Shown: in pieces, positions 43,185 to 54,804 of the stretch
How positions within the stretch are numbered: position 1 is the stretch's first letter
Layout: every line of letters begins with the position of its first letter
Assembly: GCF_009834025.1 (NCBI RefSeq)
Contig: NZ_CP047156.1
Coordinates: 62,001 to 126,000 of the forward strand
DNA from: Epidermidibacterium keratini
GTDB taxonomy: Bacteria > Actinomycetota > Actinomycetes > Mycobacteriales > Antricoccaceae
Length of the DNA stretch: 64,000 nucleotides
Direction of reading: 5' to 3'
Translations under genes and position numbers: made by a program
Notes under the pieces: generated by a model
Seen by the model: the letters and a program-made list of their open reading frames with translations, nothing else
Told to the model about the DNA's origin: nothing
Database searches by the model: none

Positions 43185-44153
43185 ATGCCACACAGCCGAA
43201 GCCACGAAAGCCCGACCACCACCGATCTCTCGCTCGCCAACATCACTGCGGCACGCGACGTGATTCCTCAACTATTTCAGGCAAGCCCTCAGTTTCAGGC
43301 CGAGACGCTGAACGGCGTACTCGGCGCCGAGGTGACGCTCAAGGTCGAGACGGCAAACCCACTTCGAAGTTTCAAAGGGCGCGGCGTGAGCTACGCACTG
43401 CGCGATGTCGTCGCGGGCGAGCAAGTCGTCTGCGCGTCAAGTGGAAACTTCGGCGCAGCCGTCGCGTACGCCGGGCGTTCTCGAGGCGCTCGCGTGACGG
43501 TATACGCCCCGAGTCCGCTCAATCCAGTCAAGCGTGACCGGATGATCGCATTCGGAGCGGAGATCATCGCCGTACCCGAAGGTGCCAGCCACGCGCGCCA
43601 GCTCGCTGTCGAGGCCGCCGACGCTCAAGGTGCGAGGTTGATCGTCGATGGGGTCGACCCGGCGATCGCCGAAGGCGCCGGGACAATCGCGGTCGAGCTG
43701 TGCGCTCTCGGCGACCGATTCGATGCGGTCGTTGTACCGATTGGCGACGGTAGCCTGATCGGTGGGATTGGGCGGTGGTTCAAAGCCCACTCGCCGAGCA
43801 CACGCATCATCGGAGTGAATCCGCAGACGGCGCCCGCGATGCACGACAGTTATCGGGCGGGCGCACCACAGCAGATCGTCCGGTCCAGCGCCTTCGCCGA
43901 AGGAATCTCCATCCCGACGCCGCATCCCGAGGCCCTCTCGCGGGTAATCAGTCTGGTCAACGACATTGTGTTGGTCACCGACGACCAACTCCGGCACGGC
44001 ATCGGGCTCATTGCCGACCACCTTTCGATTATCGCGGAGCCCGCCGGCGCCGCGGGAATCGCCGCGATCGCGTCCGGCGCTGTCCCCGGCCGAAGCATCG
44101 CGACAATCATCACCGGCGCAAACCCCAACCCCTCTGATTCCGGGCCGACGTGA
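43185..44153 (+). CDS. PLP-dependent threonine/serine dehydratase-like enzyme
   Basis: 322 residues, fold-type II PLP enzyme. Catalytic Lys in NPLRSFKGRGVSYAL, the phosphate/substrate loop ASSGNFGAAVAYAGRSRGARVTVYAP and VVVPIGDGSLIGGIGRWFK with the Gly-rich PLP-phosphate loop; a Ser-to-Ala-type cofactor N1 contact is near IITGANPN. Length equals catabolic threonine dehydratases without an ACT domain. It likely deaminates Ser/Thr or a hydroxy-amino acid. ATG 43185. Divergent from its AsnC regulator. Confidence 0.88.
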   Translation: MPHSRSHESPTTTDLSLANITAARDVIPQLFQASPQFQAETLNGVLGAEVTLKVETANPLRSFKGRGVSYALRDVVAGEQVVCASSGNFGAAVAYAGRSRGARVTVYAPSPLNPVKRDRMIAFGAEIIAVPEGASHARQLAVEAADAQGARLIVDGVDPAIAEGAGTIAVELCALGDRFDAVVVPIGDGSLIGGIGRWFKAHSPSTRIIGVNPQTAPAMHDSYRAGAPQQIVRSSAFAEGISIPTPHPEALSRVISLVNDIVLVTDDQLRHGIGLIADHLSIIAEPAGAAGIAAIASGAVPGRSIATIITGANPNPSDSGPT

Positions 44154-44273
44154 CCGATCTAGCCTTCGATATCCCAGATATAACCGGGGTTCTGTCACCC
44201 TAGATGGGTCACCTGACCGCTGCATCCGCATTGGGATGCTCGCGTGGGCCGGACGACATGGGCGCCCGCACAA

Positions 44274-44336
44274 CGACCTGCGGTGGAACCTGTAGCGCTA
44301 CGGCGCCGATAGCGTTAGAGATTCCACCGCAGGTCG
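44274..44336. terminator. Hairpin between convergent genes
   Basis: 15-bp perfect stem CGACCTGCGGTGGAA / TTCCACCGCAGGTCG with an inner TAGCGCTA/TAGCGTTA helix (one wobble). Ten bases before the convergent NUDIX stop. The remaining stretch from 44154 shows no gene. Confidence 0.72.
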
Positions 44337-44346
44337 GGCTGAGGGA

Positions 44347-46736
<2,390 letters not shown>

Positions 46737-46787
46737 ACTTCATGTTAACACATCGTCACGTCCCGCGACCGCTCGGATCGCCTGTGG

Positions 46788-48986
46788 CTACGGCGCTTTG
46801 TGGGCGGCCGGCGCCTGTATCGACTCGCTGGCAGCGTCCGAGCCGGCGCGCCAAGCGGCGAGTACGCCGAGCGCGGCCGGGACCACCACGACGAGCGACG
46901 CTGCGGTCACCGCGATCCCGGAGTCGTTGACCGCAAAGCCGAGGATGCTCACGGTGAGTACGCCGAGGACGCCTGCGGCGACATACGGCGCGTAGGTCGC
47001 GGCGTACTCGTGCCCGACCGGGGGACGCCGCCGCAGCAGCAGGACGACGATGACCAGCAGCACCACGCACAGGATCGTCAGAACGCTACCGGTCAGCACG
47101 TTCCAGTTGGCGCCGAGCTTGCGTTCCACGATCGTCCACGCCGTGCCGTCGAGGATCTGCCCGATGAACCTGCCGAGGTGCGTCTGTTCGCTCGGTGGCC
47201 GAAAGTAGTCGGCCAGGGCGATCGCGATGACAACGACCGCACCGGCACCCATGATCAACGCGAGCCGCACCGGCGTCATCTTGGTGCCGGTCAGCACCAT
47301 GCCCATCAGCAGCAGCGCCGGCACCATCGACACGACGCCGCCGAAGTCGGCGCCCGCGGTCGGGCTTCCGTCGACGGCGATGAGCGCGATACCGAGCACC
47401 GCGACGATGGCGAGGATTCGTTTGCGGTCTCCCCCGGCCAGGCGCGCCGCCGCGGCGATCGAGACCAGCGCGGTGGTGCCGAAGATGGCAAACGCGATGT
47501 TGCCGAACCCGGTGAAGCGTCCGGCAACGATCGCGTCATAGCCAAGCGGGCTGTTGAGCTGCAGATGCGATCCGGTGAGTACGTCGATGCCGAGCATCGC
47601 GAAGGTAAACCCGCATAGCGCGATCGCCGGGCCGCTGGCCGAGCGCCGCCACGGTCCGGCGTACGCCAGCGCGACAAGGACGGCCCAGCTCACCACCAAT
47701 GCGCTGATGATGGCGACGCTTGGTCGCCCAAACGTCCACCACGGCACGATGTTGGCCAGGAAGCTCGCTGGCGCGACCGCCGACACCGCGATGCCCGCGA
47801 CCTGCATCGCCCGGGGCGAGCCACGCTCACGCAGCAGCAGCACGTAGAGCGCGATAGCGCCGAGCGCACCGACCCAGCTCAGCACGGTGAAGAACTTGCT
47901 CGACATCCACACGTGCGCAGACGCGGCGACCGACTGCTCGCCGAACTGCTCGATCTGCGCGGTTAACGTGCTGTCGCGATCCGAGCCGCGCAGCGAGCGC
48001 CCGTTCATGCTGGTGGGAATGTCCTCGCCGAGCATCCGCAGCGCGGTCGGGGCGAGGTCAATGACCTGGCTGTACGGCGCCCGGCTCGTCGTCGGCGAGC
48101 TCAACAGCTGACCGTCGAGACCCGCATCGACGGCGATGACCGCGTGCAACGTCGCGCGCCGGTAGTCCGGCTGGGAGATTCCGGCGATGAGTACGGCGGC
48201 GCCCGATTCGCGCGCACCGGAGATGATGTCGCCGATCGCCGTGTCCAGGTCGGTGAGCTGCTGCGAGGTCTTCTCGAACGCACTCGCGGTCGCTACCAAT
48301 GTCAGCGGGCACTGCGCGGTCAGCTGCGCCCATCCGGTGACGTCGGCGGGCTTGTCGGCGACGGTGACCTGAGCGCCCTCGGCGCCGACGGCCAGGATCG
48401 GGGCGCTACCGACCACCGTGCTGCACTCGACGGCACTGCCAAGCGCGCCGGGCTCGGCTCCAAAGTTCAGCCTGTCGTTTTCGGCGATGGCCGGCGTGAG
48501 CTTGCTGCCTTCAACCGTCGGCACCGCGCCACGCTGCTCCAGGCACCCTCGGGTCGCCTCCTGCTGACGCTCCTCCTCGGGAGTCAGCGGTGTGGTAGGG
48601 GCCGCGGTCGTCGTGGTGGGCTCACCGGGCAGCGGCACCTCCTGCTCGGGCGGCAGCTCGTCTTCGGGGATGGTGGCCGGGTAGCGAGCACGGTTGCCCG
48701 CGCCGACCGTCAGCCAGCCGTCCCACGGACAGGTGACCGAACGCGCCGCGCGAGCGGTGATGAGCCCGGTCCCGCCCTCCTGCGCAGCCGCCCACAGGTG
48801 CGGCGTCACCTCGGGGTTGATGAGCGACCAGTCCAGCGAGGGCACGCCGACGATGACGACGCGCTCGGCCGCTTTCGGCGAGGTGTACGACGGCGCAGTC
48901 GCCATCCGCACGATCGTCAACACCGTCGCCAGGGCCCCGAGGACCAGCAGGACGACATACCAGCGGCGGGCACGGGTGCCGCTCAT
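46788..48986 (-). CDS. Membrane protein with extracytoplasmic alkaline-phosphatase-superfamily-like domain
   Basis: 732 residues. N-terminal anchor (WYVVLLVLGALATVLTIV), then about 310 residues outside the membrane: VVIVGVPSLDWSLINPEVTPHLWAAAQ, TCPWDGWLTVGAGNRARYP (a possible Thr/Ser nucleophile region) and VIDLAPTALRMLGEDIPTSMNGRSL, which resemble the start, middle and end of phosphatase/sulfatase-superfamily domains. Metal ligands are not all visible, so it may be degenerate. About ten membrane helices follow (residues 365-710). Coupled by ATGA to the GT4 gene. Likely acts on a lipid-linked envelope glycan (inference). Confidence 0.75.
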   Translation of the reverse strand: MSGTRARRWYVVLLVLGALATVLTIVRMATAPSYTSPKAAERVVIVGVPSLDWSLINPEVTPHLWAAAQEGGTGLITARAARSVTCPWDGWLTVGAGNRARYPATIPEDELPPEQEVPLPGEPTTTTAAPTTPLTPEEERQQEATRGCLEQRGAVPTVEGSKLTPAIAENDRLNFGAEPGALGSAVECSTVVGSAPILAVGAEGAQVTVADKPADVTGWAQLTAQCPLTLVATASAFEKTSQQLTDLDTAIGDIISGARESGAAVLIAGISQPDYRRATLHAVIAVDAGLDGQLLSSPTTSRAPYSQVIDLAPTALRMLGEDIPTSMNGRSLRGSDRDSTLTAQIEQFGEQSVAASAHVWMSSKFFTVLSWVGALGAIALYVLLLRERGSPRAMQVAGIAVSAVAPASFLANIVPWWTFGRPSVAIISALVVSWAVLVALAYAGPWRRSASGPAIALCGFTFAMLGIDVLTGSHLQLNSPLGYDAIVAGRFTGFGNIAFAIFGTTALVSIAAAARLAGGDRKRILAIVAVLGIALIAVDGSPTAGADFGGVVSMVPALLLMGMVLTGTKMTPVRLALIMGAGAVVVIAIALADYFRPPSEQTHLGRFIGQILDGTAWTIVERKLGANWNVLTGSVLTILCVVLLVIVVLLLRRRPPVGHEYAATYAPYVAAGVLGVLTVSILGFAVNDSGIAVTAASLVVVVPAALGVLAAWRAGSDAASESIQAPAAHKAP

Positions 48987-50089
48987 CGGCGATCGAGCTC
49001 CTGCCGGTAGAGGGATATGAGGTGGGCGGCGGTGTCGGCTTCGGTCGCGAACCCGCTGGCGCGGGCGGCACCGGCCGCCGCGAGCGCGGCGCGGCGCTTC
49101 GGGTCCTCGATCAGCTCGATCACCGCGGCGGCAAGTGCGTCCGGATCGCTGACCGGGATCCGGTAGGCGGCGTCCCCGACGAGCTCTCCCATTCCGCCGG
49201 TCGTCGTACTCACCAGGGCGACGCCGGCACGCATCGCCTCCTGGGCAACGAGCGAGCGCGCTTCCCAGAGCGACGGGAGTACGACGAGGCTGGCGGCGCC
49301 CAGCAGATCGGGTACGTCGGAGCGGCGTCCCAGCAGCCGGACCGGCAGGTCGTCGGCGTCGATCTGCCCCTGCAGCTGGCTCTGCAGCGGCCCATCACCC
49401 GCGACCACCACCTGCGGATGTGCCGGATGGGTGCGCCACGACTTCGCCGCGGCGAGCAGCGTGTCGTAGCCCTTCTGCTGATGCAGGCGCCCGACCGCGA
49501 GCACGAGCGGACGCCCGTCGGGCACCTGCAGCTCACGGCGTACCTCTGCCGGGGTACGCGTGGCCGGACCCATCTCGCGGGGGGCGACCGGTGCGTACTC
49601 AGCACGCGCGCTGCCGGCGTCACGCGCTCGTTGGGCGAGATCCTCCGACGCGCCGAGCATGACGTCAGCCTGGCTGGCCACGAATCGCTCCAAGGCGCCG
49701 TAGACCGTCTCGATGAGCGGCGATGCCGCCTCAGGATGGTTGTGCAAGGTGACGACAAGCGGGATCGACCGGCCGACGTTGGCCGCGGCGGCGACCGTCG
49801 CAGCGCGCAGCCCGTGGGCATGGAGCAGGTCGGCATCGGCGGTTGCCGCTCGCAGCCGGCTCGCGGCCTGCGCATCTTTGGGGTGCGGGCGGGCGGAGAT
49901 CTCCACTGCAGCGAATCGTGCGCCGGCGCCGGTGAAGTCGAACAGGTCCTGGGTGCCCTGGGGCCCGACGACCGCGACGTCGGCTCCGGCGTCAACGAGA
50001 TACGGAACGAGGCCGCGCAGGTGAGTGCCGACGCCGCCGGTCGAGGTGCCCAGCACCTCGACGATCGTGCGGTTACTCAACTCGCCCAC
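48983..50089 (-). CDS. Glycosyltransferase family 4
   Basis: 368 residues from GTG 50089, which follows GGGAG by five bases and overlaps the murJ stop by 17. GT-B fold: N-terminal VLGTSTGGVGTHLRGLVPYLVDAGADVAVVG, C-terminal LVLAVGRLHQQKGYDTLLAAAKSW and the donor motif E-x7-E in LPSLWEARSLVAQEAMRAG. A retaining transferase using a nucleotide sugar. Its place in a flippase/phosphoglycosyltransferase cluster points to a lipid-linked or envelope glycan acceptor. Confidence 0.92.
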   Translation of the reverse strand: MGELSNRTIVEVLGTSTGGVGTHLRGLVPYLVDAGADVAVVGPQGTQDLFDFTGAGARFAAVEISARPHPKDAQAASRLRAATADADLLHAHGLRAATVAAAANVGRSIPLVVTLHNHPEAASPLIETVYGALERFVASQADVMLGASEDLAQRARDAGSARAEYAPVAPREMGPATRTPAEVRRELQVPDGRPLVLAVGRLHQQKGYDTLLAAAKSWRTHPAHPQVVVAGDGPLQSQLQGQIDADDLPVRLLGRRSDVPDLLGAASLVVLPSLWEARSLVAQEAMRAGVALVSTTTGGMGELVGDAAYRIPVSDPDALAAAVIELIEDPKRRAALAAAGAARASGFATEADTAAHLISLYRQELDRR

Positions 50090-51764
50090 GTACGCTCCCG
50101 TCGTTCTCGTCCTGGCTGCGGCGTCCACGACGCAGCAGCTCACGCAGGCCGCTCCCCGGTACCACCCACAGCACGGCAGCGGCGAGTACGGCGCTCACAC
50201 CCGCACGAATCGCGCCTGCGACCAAGGCATTCATTATGCCGCCGTTGGTGTAAGCATCGAGCCAACCCGGCAGCGGTACGGCAAAGACGGCGATTCCGAT
50301 ACCGACGCCGAGCGCCGTGGCGGCCAGGACCCCGGCGACCTGGCCGACCGCTGAGCGGCGGGCCACCGGCGCGGTAAACACGACCAGCAATACGCCAAAG
50401 AGCAGCACTCCGATCGAGTTGGCCAGGCTCAGCGCAAACACCCGGTCGTCCTTGTCGAACACTCCGGCGAGTGCGACGCTCGCGATGATGACTGTCCCCC
50501 AGCCAAGGGCCGCGGCGACGGCGTTGGCACCGGAGCGATGTAGCGCAAACAACGCCCGGGAGTGCAGCGCAAACATGCTGTAGCCGACCAGCCCGATCAG
50601 AAAGCCGATGATCCCCCACGTGAGCGCATCGACGCTCGGGACACCGGGTGAGCGGCCGACGAAGACGAGGGCGATCTCGCGGGCCGCGGCGATGATCGCG
50701 GCGATGGCGATCGCCGACAGGGCGAGGATCGCGCGGTGGGCTCCGATGAGGTGGCGGGCGTAGTCGGCCCGGTCATCGCGCGCCGTCGCGGCCGACAGCT
50801 GCGGAAACACCGACGTCGCGATGGGGACCGCGGCGATCGCCCATGGCAGGAAGAAGAGGGTCTGAGCGTAGGTGAAGACGTTGATCGCGCCGGTCGGCAC
50901 ACCCTGCTGGTTAGAGAGCACGAGTGCGGTCGCGATCGCGGCCTGCTGGCCCAGCAGCGCCACGATTCCCGAGCCGGCCATTCGCCGCGCCCGCTTGGCC
51001 GACTCCTCGGGGAAGCGCAGCGTCGGCCGGAGCCGCACGCCGCTGCCCAGCAGCGGGACGACCAGGCTCAGCGAAAGGGCGACCACACCGAGCGTGGTGC
51101 CGACCGACAGGATCAGCTGCTCGGACTCGCTCACCTCTCCCAGATCGGCGCCGCGACCGGCGACCATGGCGAAGACCAGGTACGCGGCGATGACCACCAC
51201 CGACGACAGCAGCGGGGCGAGGGCCGGGCCGGCAAAGCGGCGGTGCGCCTGCAGAATGCCGGTCAGCACGATTCCCACGCCGTACAGCACGATCTGCGGA
51301 GCGAAGATCCGCAGCATCGATGCCCCCGCGTCGACGGCGCCGTCGCATGCCCCAGCGCCGAGCATGGCGGCGGTGATCGGCCGGGCGAGCACGGCGATGA
51401 GTACGGCGATCGGAGTCAGCGCGAGCACGGCCCAGCTCAGCAGCGCGGAGCTGACCCGATCGGCGTCGTCCTTGCGCTCGCGCGCGAGATAGCCGGCAAC
51501 GAGGGGGACGACGACCCCCGCGAGCGCTCCGCCGGCGACCACCTCGAAGACGATGTTCGGGATGGTGTTCGTGGTCTGGTAGGTCTCGCCGAGACACGTC
51601 TGCCCGACGGTGTTGGCAAAGACGACGTTGCGCCCGAAGCCGACGACGCGAGCCGCGATCGTGATCAAGGCGATCACCGCGGCCGCCTTGGCGACCGCGC
51701 GCCCCGCGCCCGGCGCGGGTGTGCTTGGCGCAGCGGACTCGTCCGAGCCGGCCGGGCCGCTCAT
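50073..51764 (-). CDS. MurJ/MviN-type lipid flippase
   Basis: 563 residues with about 14 membrane helices of the MOP superfamily. ALITIAARVVGFGRNVVFANTVG at the N-terminus carries the conserved Arg pair of MurJ; QTTNTIPNIVFEVVAGGALAGVVVPL is the MviN signature. No pseudokinase domain is present, unlike mycobacterial MviN (Rv3910). MurJ flips lipid II; actinobacteria often have one MurJ near oriC plus extra copies, and this gene is far from an origin-like context, so it may flip a different polyprenyl-linked glycan. ATGA-coupled to the MraY-like gene. Confidence 0.93.
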   Translation of the reverse strand: MSGPAGSDESAAPSTPAPGAGRAVAKAAAVIALITIAARVVGFGRNVVFANTVGQTCLGETYQTTNTIPNIVFEVVAGGALAGVVVPLVAGYLARERKDDADRVSSALLSWAVLALTPIAVLIAVLARPITAAMLGAGACDGAVDAGASMLRIFAPQIVLYGVGIVLTGILQAHRRFAGPALAPLLSSVVVIAAYLVFAMVAGRGADLGEVSESEQLILSVGTTLGVVALSLSLVVPLLGSGVRLRPTLRFPEESAKRARRMAGSGIVALLGQQAAIATALVLSNQQGVPTGAINVFTYAQTLFFLPWAIAAVPIATSVFPQLSAATARDDRADYARHLIGAHRAILALSAIAIAAIIAAAREIALVFVGRSPGVPSVDALTWGIIGFLIGLVGYSMFALHSRALFALHRSGANAVAAALGWGTVIIASVALAGVFDKDDRVFALSLANSIGVLLFGVLLVVFTAPVARRSAVGQVAGVLAATALGVGIGIAVFAVPLPGWLDAYTNGGIMNALVAGAIRAGVSAVLAAAVLWVVPGSGLRELLRRGRRSQDENDGSVRGRVE

Positions 51765-52582
51765 CGGCGCCGGCCGAGCGCGTCCACCTCTCGCAGCACC
51801 GGCGTCTGCTCGATCACCTTCGTAAACGACACCTTCTCGCTGGCCAGCGTCAGTGCCGTGAGCCCGGCGAGTGCGCCGAGGCGCCATACCGGTCCCCCGG
51901 CCGCGGCGAGGCGCAGGCCGAGGATGGCGCCGATGGCGTTGGCCCCGCCGTCACCGAGCATCGTCTTCTCCGCGAGGTCCTCAGGCAGCAGCGCGAGGCT
52001 GGCGCCGACCGGGCCGGCGACCACGGTGCCCGAGGGCCCGCCGAGGCCGGCCACTCCCCCGAGGACGCTCGCTTTCAGGGCGCGTCCGGGGCGCAGGTCG
52101 AGCAGGTTGAGCAGGTTCGCGGTGCCGGCGATGACCCCACCGGCAACGAGGCGGTCGAGCGGGCCATGGGCAACCGACCCAGCAGCGATCAGCCCGGTCA
52201 GCCCGACGCCGCCGATCTTGATGAGCCCAGAGGTGACCCGACCTTCACGCAGGGCGCCGAGGTGACCGGCGAACCCCTTGTCGGCGCGTTGGTCAGCACG
52301 CTGGCCCACGATGTCGTCGTACACCCCGACCGCGCCCGCGCCCAGCCCACTCACCAGCGACGCGGCGCGCATCCCGGCAGGTGCGCCCAGCGCGGCGCTT
52401 GAGGCAGCGGAGATCGCCAGCGCGGGTCCGGACAGCAGGCTGACCGGCTCACCGCGGTGGTTGGTGCGCGTCCACGTCTCGCGCCCTCCGGGAGCGAGGC
52501 GCTCCAGGGCGGCATAACTCGCACGGCCGAGCCCCGCGCCGGCGGCGATCAGCATCGCCTTGCCGGCGAGTCCTGCCAACAT
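51761..52582 (-). CDS. MraY/WecA-superfamily phosphoglycosyltransferase-like membrane protein
   Basis: 273 residues, shorter than MraY (about 360). Motifs in MraY/WecA order: N-x-RG-x-PV-x5-G (residues 41-52), YDD at 88-90 where the Mg-binding DD pair of MraY sits, KIGG at 122-125, NLLNLLDLRPGRALKA at 156-171 replacing NxTDGLDGLA, and MLGDGGANAIGA at 208-219 replacing xGDTGS-type. So the Mg-site aspartates and membrane layout persist while other active-site residues are changed. It may transfer a sugar phosphate to polyprenyl phosphate, or be degenerate. Neighbours: MurJ and MctB. Confidence 0.78.
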   Translation of the reverse strand: MLAGLAGKAMLIAAGAGLGRASYAALERLAPGGRETWTRTNHRGEPVSLLSGPALAISAASSAALGAPAGMRAASLVSGLGAGAVGVYDDIVGQRADQRADKGFAGHLGALREGRVTSGLIKIGGVGLTGLIAAGSVAHGPLDRLVAGGVIAGTANLLNLLDLRPGRALKASVLGGVAGLGGPSGTVVAGPVGASLALLPEDLAEKTMLGDGGANAIGAILGLRLAAAGGPVWRLGALAGLTALTLASEKVSFTKVIEQTPVLREVDALGRRR

Positions 52583-52630
52583 GCCTAGCGCGCCTTCCCG
52601 TCTGCCTGGTTACTGATCGTTGCGTGCCGA

Positions 52631-53560
52631 TTACGGCGTCGGTGCGATGGGCTCGTCCTCGGCGAGCGCGCCATATCGTCCGGAGGTGCCGTTGCCCTCG
52701 GCGATCAGCGCCCACGCGACGTTGACCTGTCCGCTGGCGGTCGGCGCGGTGTTGACCGTGGAGATCGAGCTGCTGGCGGCCGCATCGGCGTTCGATGCGG
52801 CGATCAGCCCGTCCTTGCCGGCTGAGTCCAGGTCGCCGGCAATCACGACCCGGCCACCTGCCTCATCCAGCGCCATGGCCAGGGCCAGGACCGCATCATT
52901 GCGATCACCGGCCGGACTTGGCGCCGCGCCGCTGGTGACGATGACGAAGTTGGAGGCGGGCGTGAGGTCGGTGGAGTCGACGTTGAGTACGCCGAGCCCG
53001 CCCAGTCCCGACAGCACGGTCTGGATCGATGCGGCCGGCTGCGCCGTGCCGCCCTGCGGCGCGACGAGCATGGCGGCTAGCAGCGCCCCGGTGACCTCAC
53101 CGGCGTTGGAAGACTCCGGCAGCGAGATTCCCGGCGGCGGGTCGTTGGAGGCGTAGTTGAGCAGCTGGTCGGCCTGCTCGGGATCGGAGTAGGCATCGGT
53201 GAGCGAAATGGAGCCGGTGTTGCTCGCGCCGGCGGTCTGCAGCATCTGAATGACCGGATCGCGCAGCTCGGCGGTGACCGACGAACCGACGGTGATGACG
53301 ACGAAGTTCTGGCCGGTCAGGGTGCCCTCAACGAGCTGTCCGGCGACCGCCGCGTCGAACTCACTGTTGTTCTCGATCTGGGTGTTCAGGCCGTTGACCC
53401 GGTTCTCCAGGTCGCGCTTGTCGGCACGCAGCTCGCTGACGTTGGACTGCAGGTTGTTGACGATGCCGCCGTTGAGGGCCGTCGTACCAATGATGATGCC
53501 GAGCGCGATCGCGAGGAACACCGCGATCAGCGAGACGACGTGGTACTTGAAGTCGATCAC
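52631..53560 (-). CDS. mctB: MctB-type copper/cell-envelope channel protein
   Basis: 309 residues. One N-terminal membrane helix (YHVVSLIAVFLAIALGIIIG), a coiled coil (NNLQSNVSELRADKRDLENRVNGLNTQIENN region), then a large extracytoplasmic domain, as in M. tuberculosis Rv1698 (MctB), which limits intracellular copper and was also described as an outer-membrane channel. The steA-mctB pair is conserved across actinobacteria. ATGA overlap with steA. Confidence 0.92.
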   Translation of the reverse strand: MIDFKYHVVSLIAVFLAIALGIIIGTTALNGGIVNNLQSNVSELRADKRDLENRVNGLNTQIENNSEFDAAVAGQLVEGTLTGQNFVVITVGSSVTAELRDPVIQMLQTAGASNTGSISLTDAYSDPEQADQLLNYASNDPPPGISLPESSNAGEVTGALLAAMLVAPQGGTAQPAASIQTVLSGLGGLGVLNVDSTDLTPASNFVIVTSGAAPSPAGDRNDAVLALAMALDEAGGRVVIAGDLDSAGKDGLIAASNADAAASSSISTVNTAPTASGQVNVAWALIAEGNGTSGRYGALAEDEPIAPTP

Positions 53561-54741
53561 GAGAAGAGGTCCTTAACCCAGAACACGAAGCTCTGCCATT
53601 TGTCGATCAGAATGTCGAGGTAGGTCTGCCCGGCCTGGCTGATCGCGATCGCGACGGCGATCGCCACGAGGGCCGCGATGACGATCGCGACGAGCGAGCC
53701 GGTCGAGATGCGGCTGCGATACAGCCGGCTGACGCCCTTGGCATCGACGAGCTTGCCACCGACGCGCAGCCGGGTCAGGAACGTTGAGGCCATGCCGCCA
53801 CGACCCTTGTCCAGGAACTCCACCAGCGTCGCGTGGGTGCCAACCGCGACGATGAGCTCGGCGCCCTTCTCGTCGGCGAGCAGCATCGCGATGTCTTCGC
53901 TGGTGGCCGCTGCCGGGAAGGTGACGGCCTCCACCCCGAGGTCCTGCACGCGAGCCAGGCCCGGAGCGCGACCGTCGGAGTAGGCGTGCACGACGACCTC
54001 GGCTCCGCACTTCAGGACGTGGTCAGAGACCGAGTCCATGTCGCCGATGATGATGTCCGGCGTGAGCTTCATCTCCAGCAGTGCATCGGCGCCGCCGTCG
54101 ACGCCGACCAGCACCGGCTTGTACTCGCGGATGTAGGACCGCAGCGCCTTGAGGTCTTCTTTGTAGTCATAGCCGCGGACCACGACGAGGGCGTGCCGGC
54201 CGGTGAAGTCGGTGCGGACGTCAGGTACGCCGATGCCATCCAGCAGCAGCGAACGCTCCTGCTTCATGTATTCCATCGTGTTGGCCGCGAACGCCTCAAG
54301 CTGCGTCGATAGCCCGGCGCGGGCCTCGTTCATGGCGGCGGTGACGGACTCGTCGTCGTACCGGAACCCGGTCGCGACCTCCTTGTCGCCGACCAGCAGC
54401 CGGTCACCGTCGAGGGTGACGCGAGTGCCTTCCTTGACGTCGTTGAAGATTTGCTCACCGACGTTGTCCAGCAGCGGGATTCCCGCATCGAGCAGGATGC
54501 CTGGACCGAGATTGGGATAGCGCCCAGAGATGCTCGGCGAGGCGTTGACGACGGCAGCGACCTTGCAGGCGACGAGCGCGTCAGCGCTCACCCGGTCGAT
54601 GTCCACGTGTCTGATGATCGCGACCTCGCCGGGGTTGAGCCGTTTGGTGAGGTTCTTCGTGCGGCGATCAAGCCGAGCCACTCCTTCAGCGCCTGGGTCG
54701 GCCGGCTGCGGCTTTCCCTTGCGGATGGTGGCAATCTTCAT
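53557..54741 (-). CDS. steA: SteA-like putative cytokinetic ring protein
   Basis: 394 residues. Soluble N-terminal two thirds (LTKRLNPGEVAIIRHVDIDRVSADALVACKVAAVVNASPSISGRYPNLGP; then a thiamin-pyrophosphokinase-like part with VLVGVDGGADALLEMKLTPDIIIGDMDS) and a C-terminal membrane segment (SLVAIVIAALVAIAVAIAI). In corynebacteria SteA with SteB (the MctB homologue) is recruited to the division septum and promotes cell separation. Its ATGA overlap with mctB supports joint action. Confidence 0.92.
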   Translation of the reverse strand: MKIATIRKGKPQPADPGAEGVARLDRRTKNLTKRLNPGEVAIIRHVDIDRVSADALVACKVAAVVNASPSISGRYPNLGPGILLDAGIPLLDNVGEQIFNDVKEGTRVTLDGDRLLVGDKEVATGFRYDDESVTAAMNEARAGLSTQLEAFAANTMEYMKQERSLLLDGIGVPDVRTDFTGRHALVVVRGYDYKEDLKALRSYIREYKPVLVGVDGGADALLEMKLTPDIIIGDMDSVSDHVLKCGAEVVVHAYSDGRAPGLARVQDLGVEAVTFPAAATSEDIAMLLADEKGAELIVAVGTHATLVEFLDKGRGGMASTFLTRLRVGGKLVDAKGVSRLYRSRISTGSLVAIVIAALVAIAVAIAISQAGQTYLDILIDKWQSFVFWVKDLFS

Positions 54742-54804
54742 GGCGCCCAGTGTTCCACTGGTTTCGGGCGATCCGGTGGATTTGCGCGGCGGGCCGAGGC
54801 GGCC

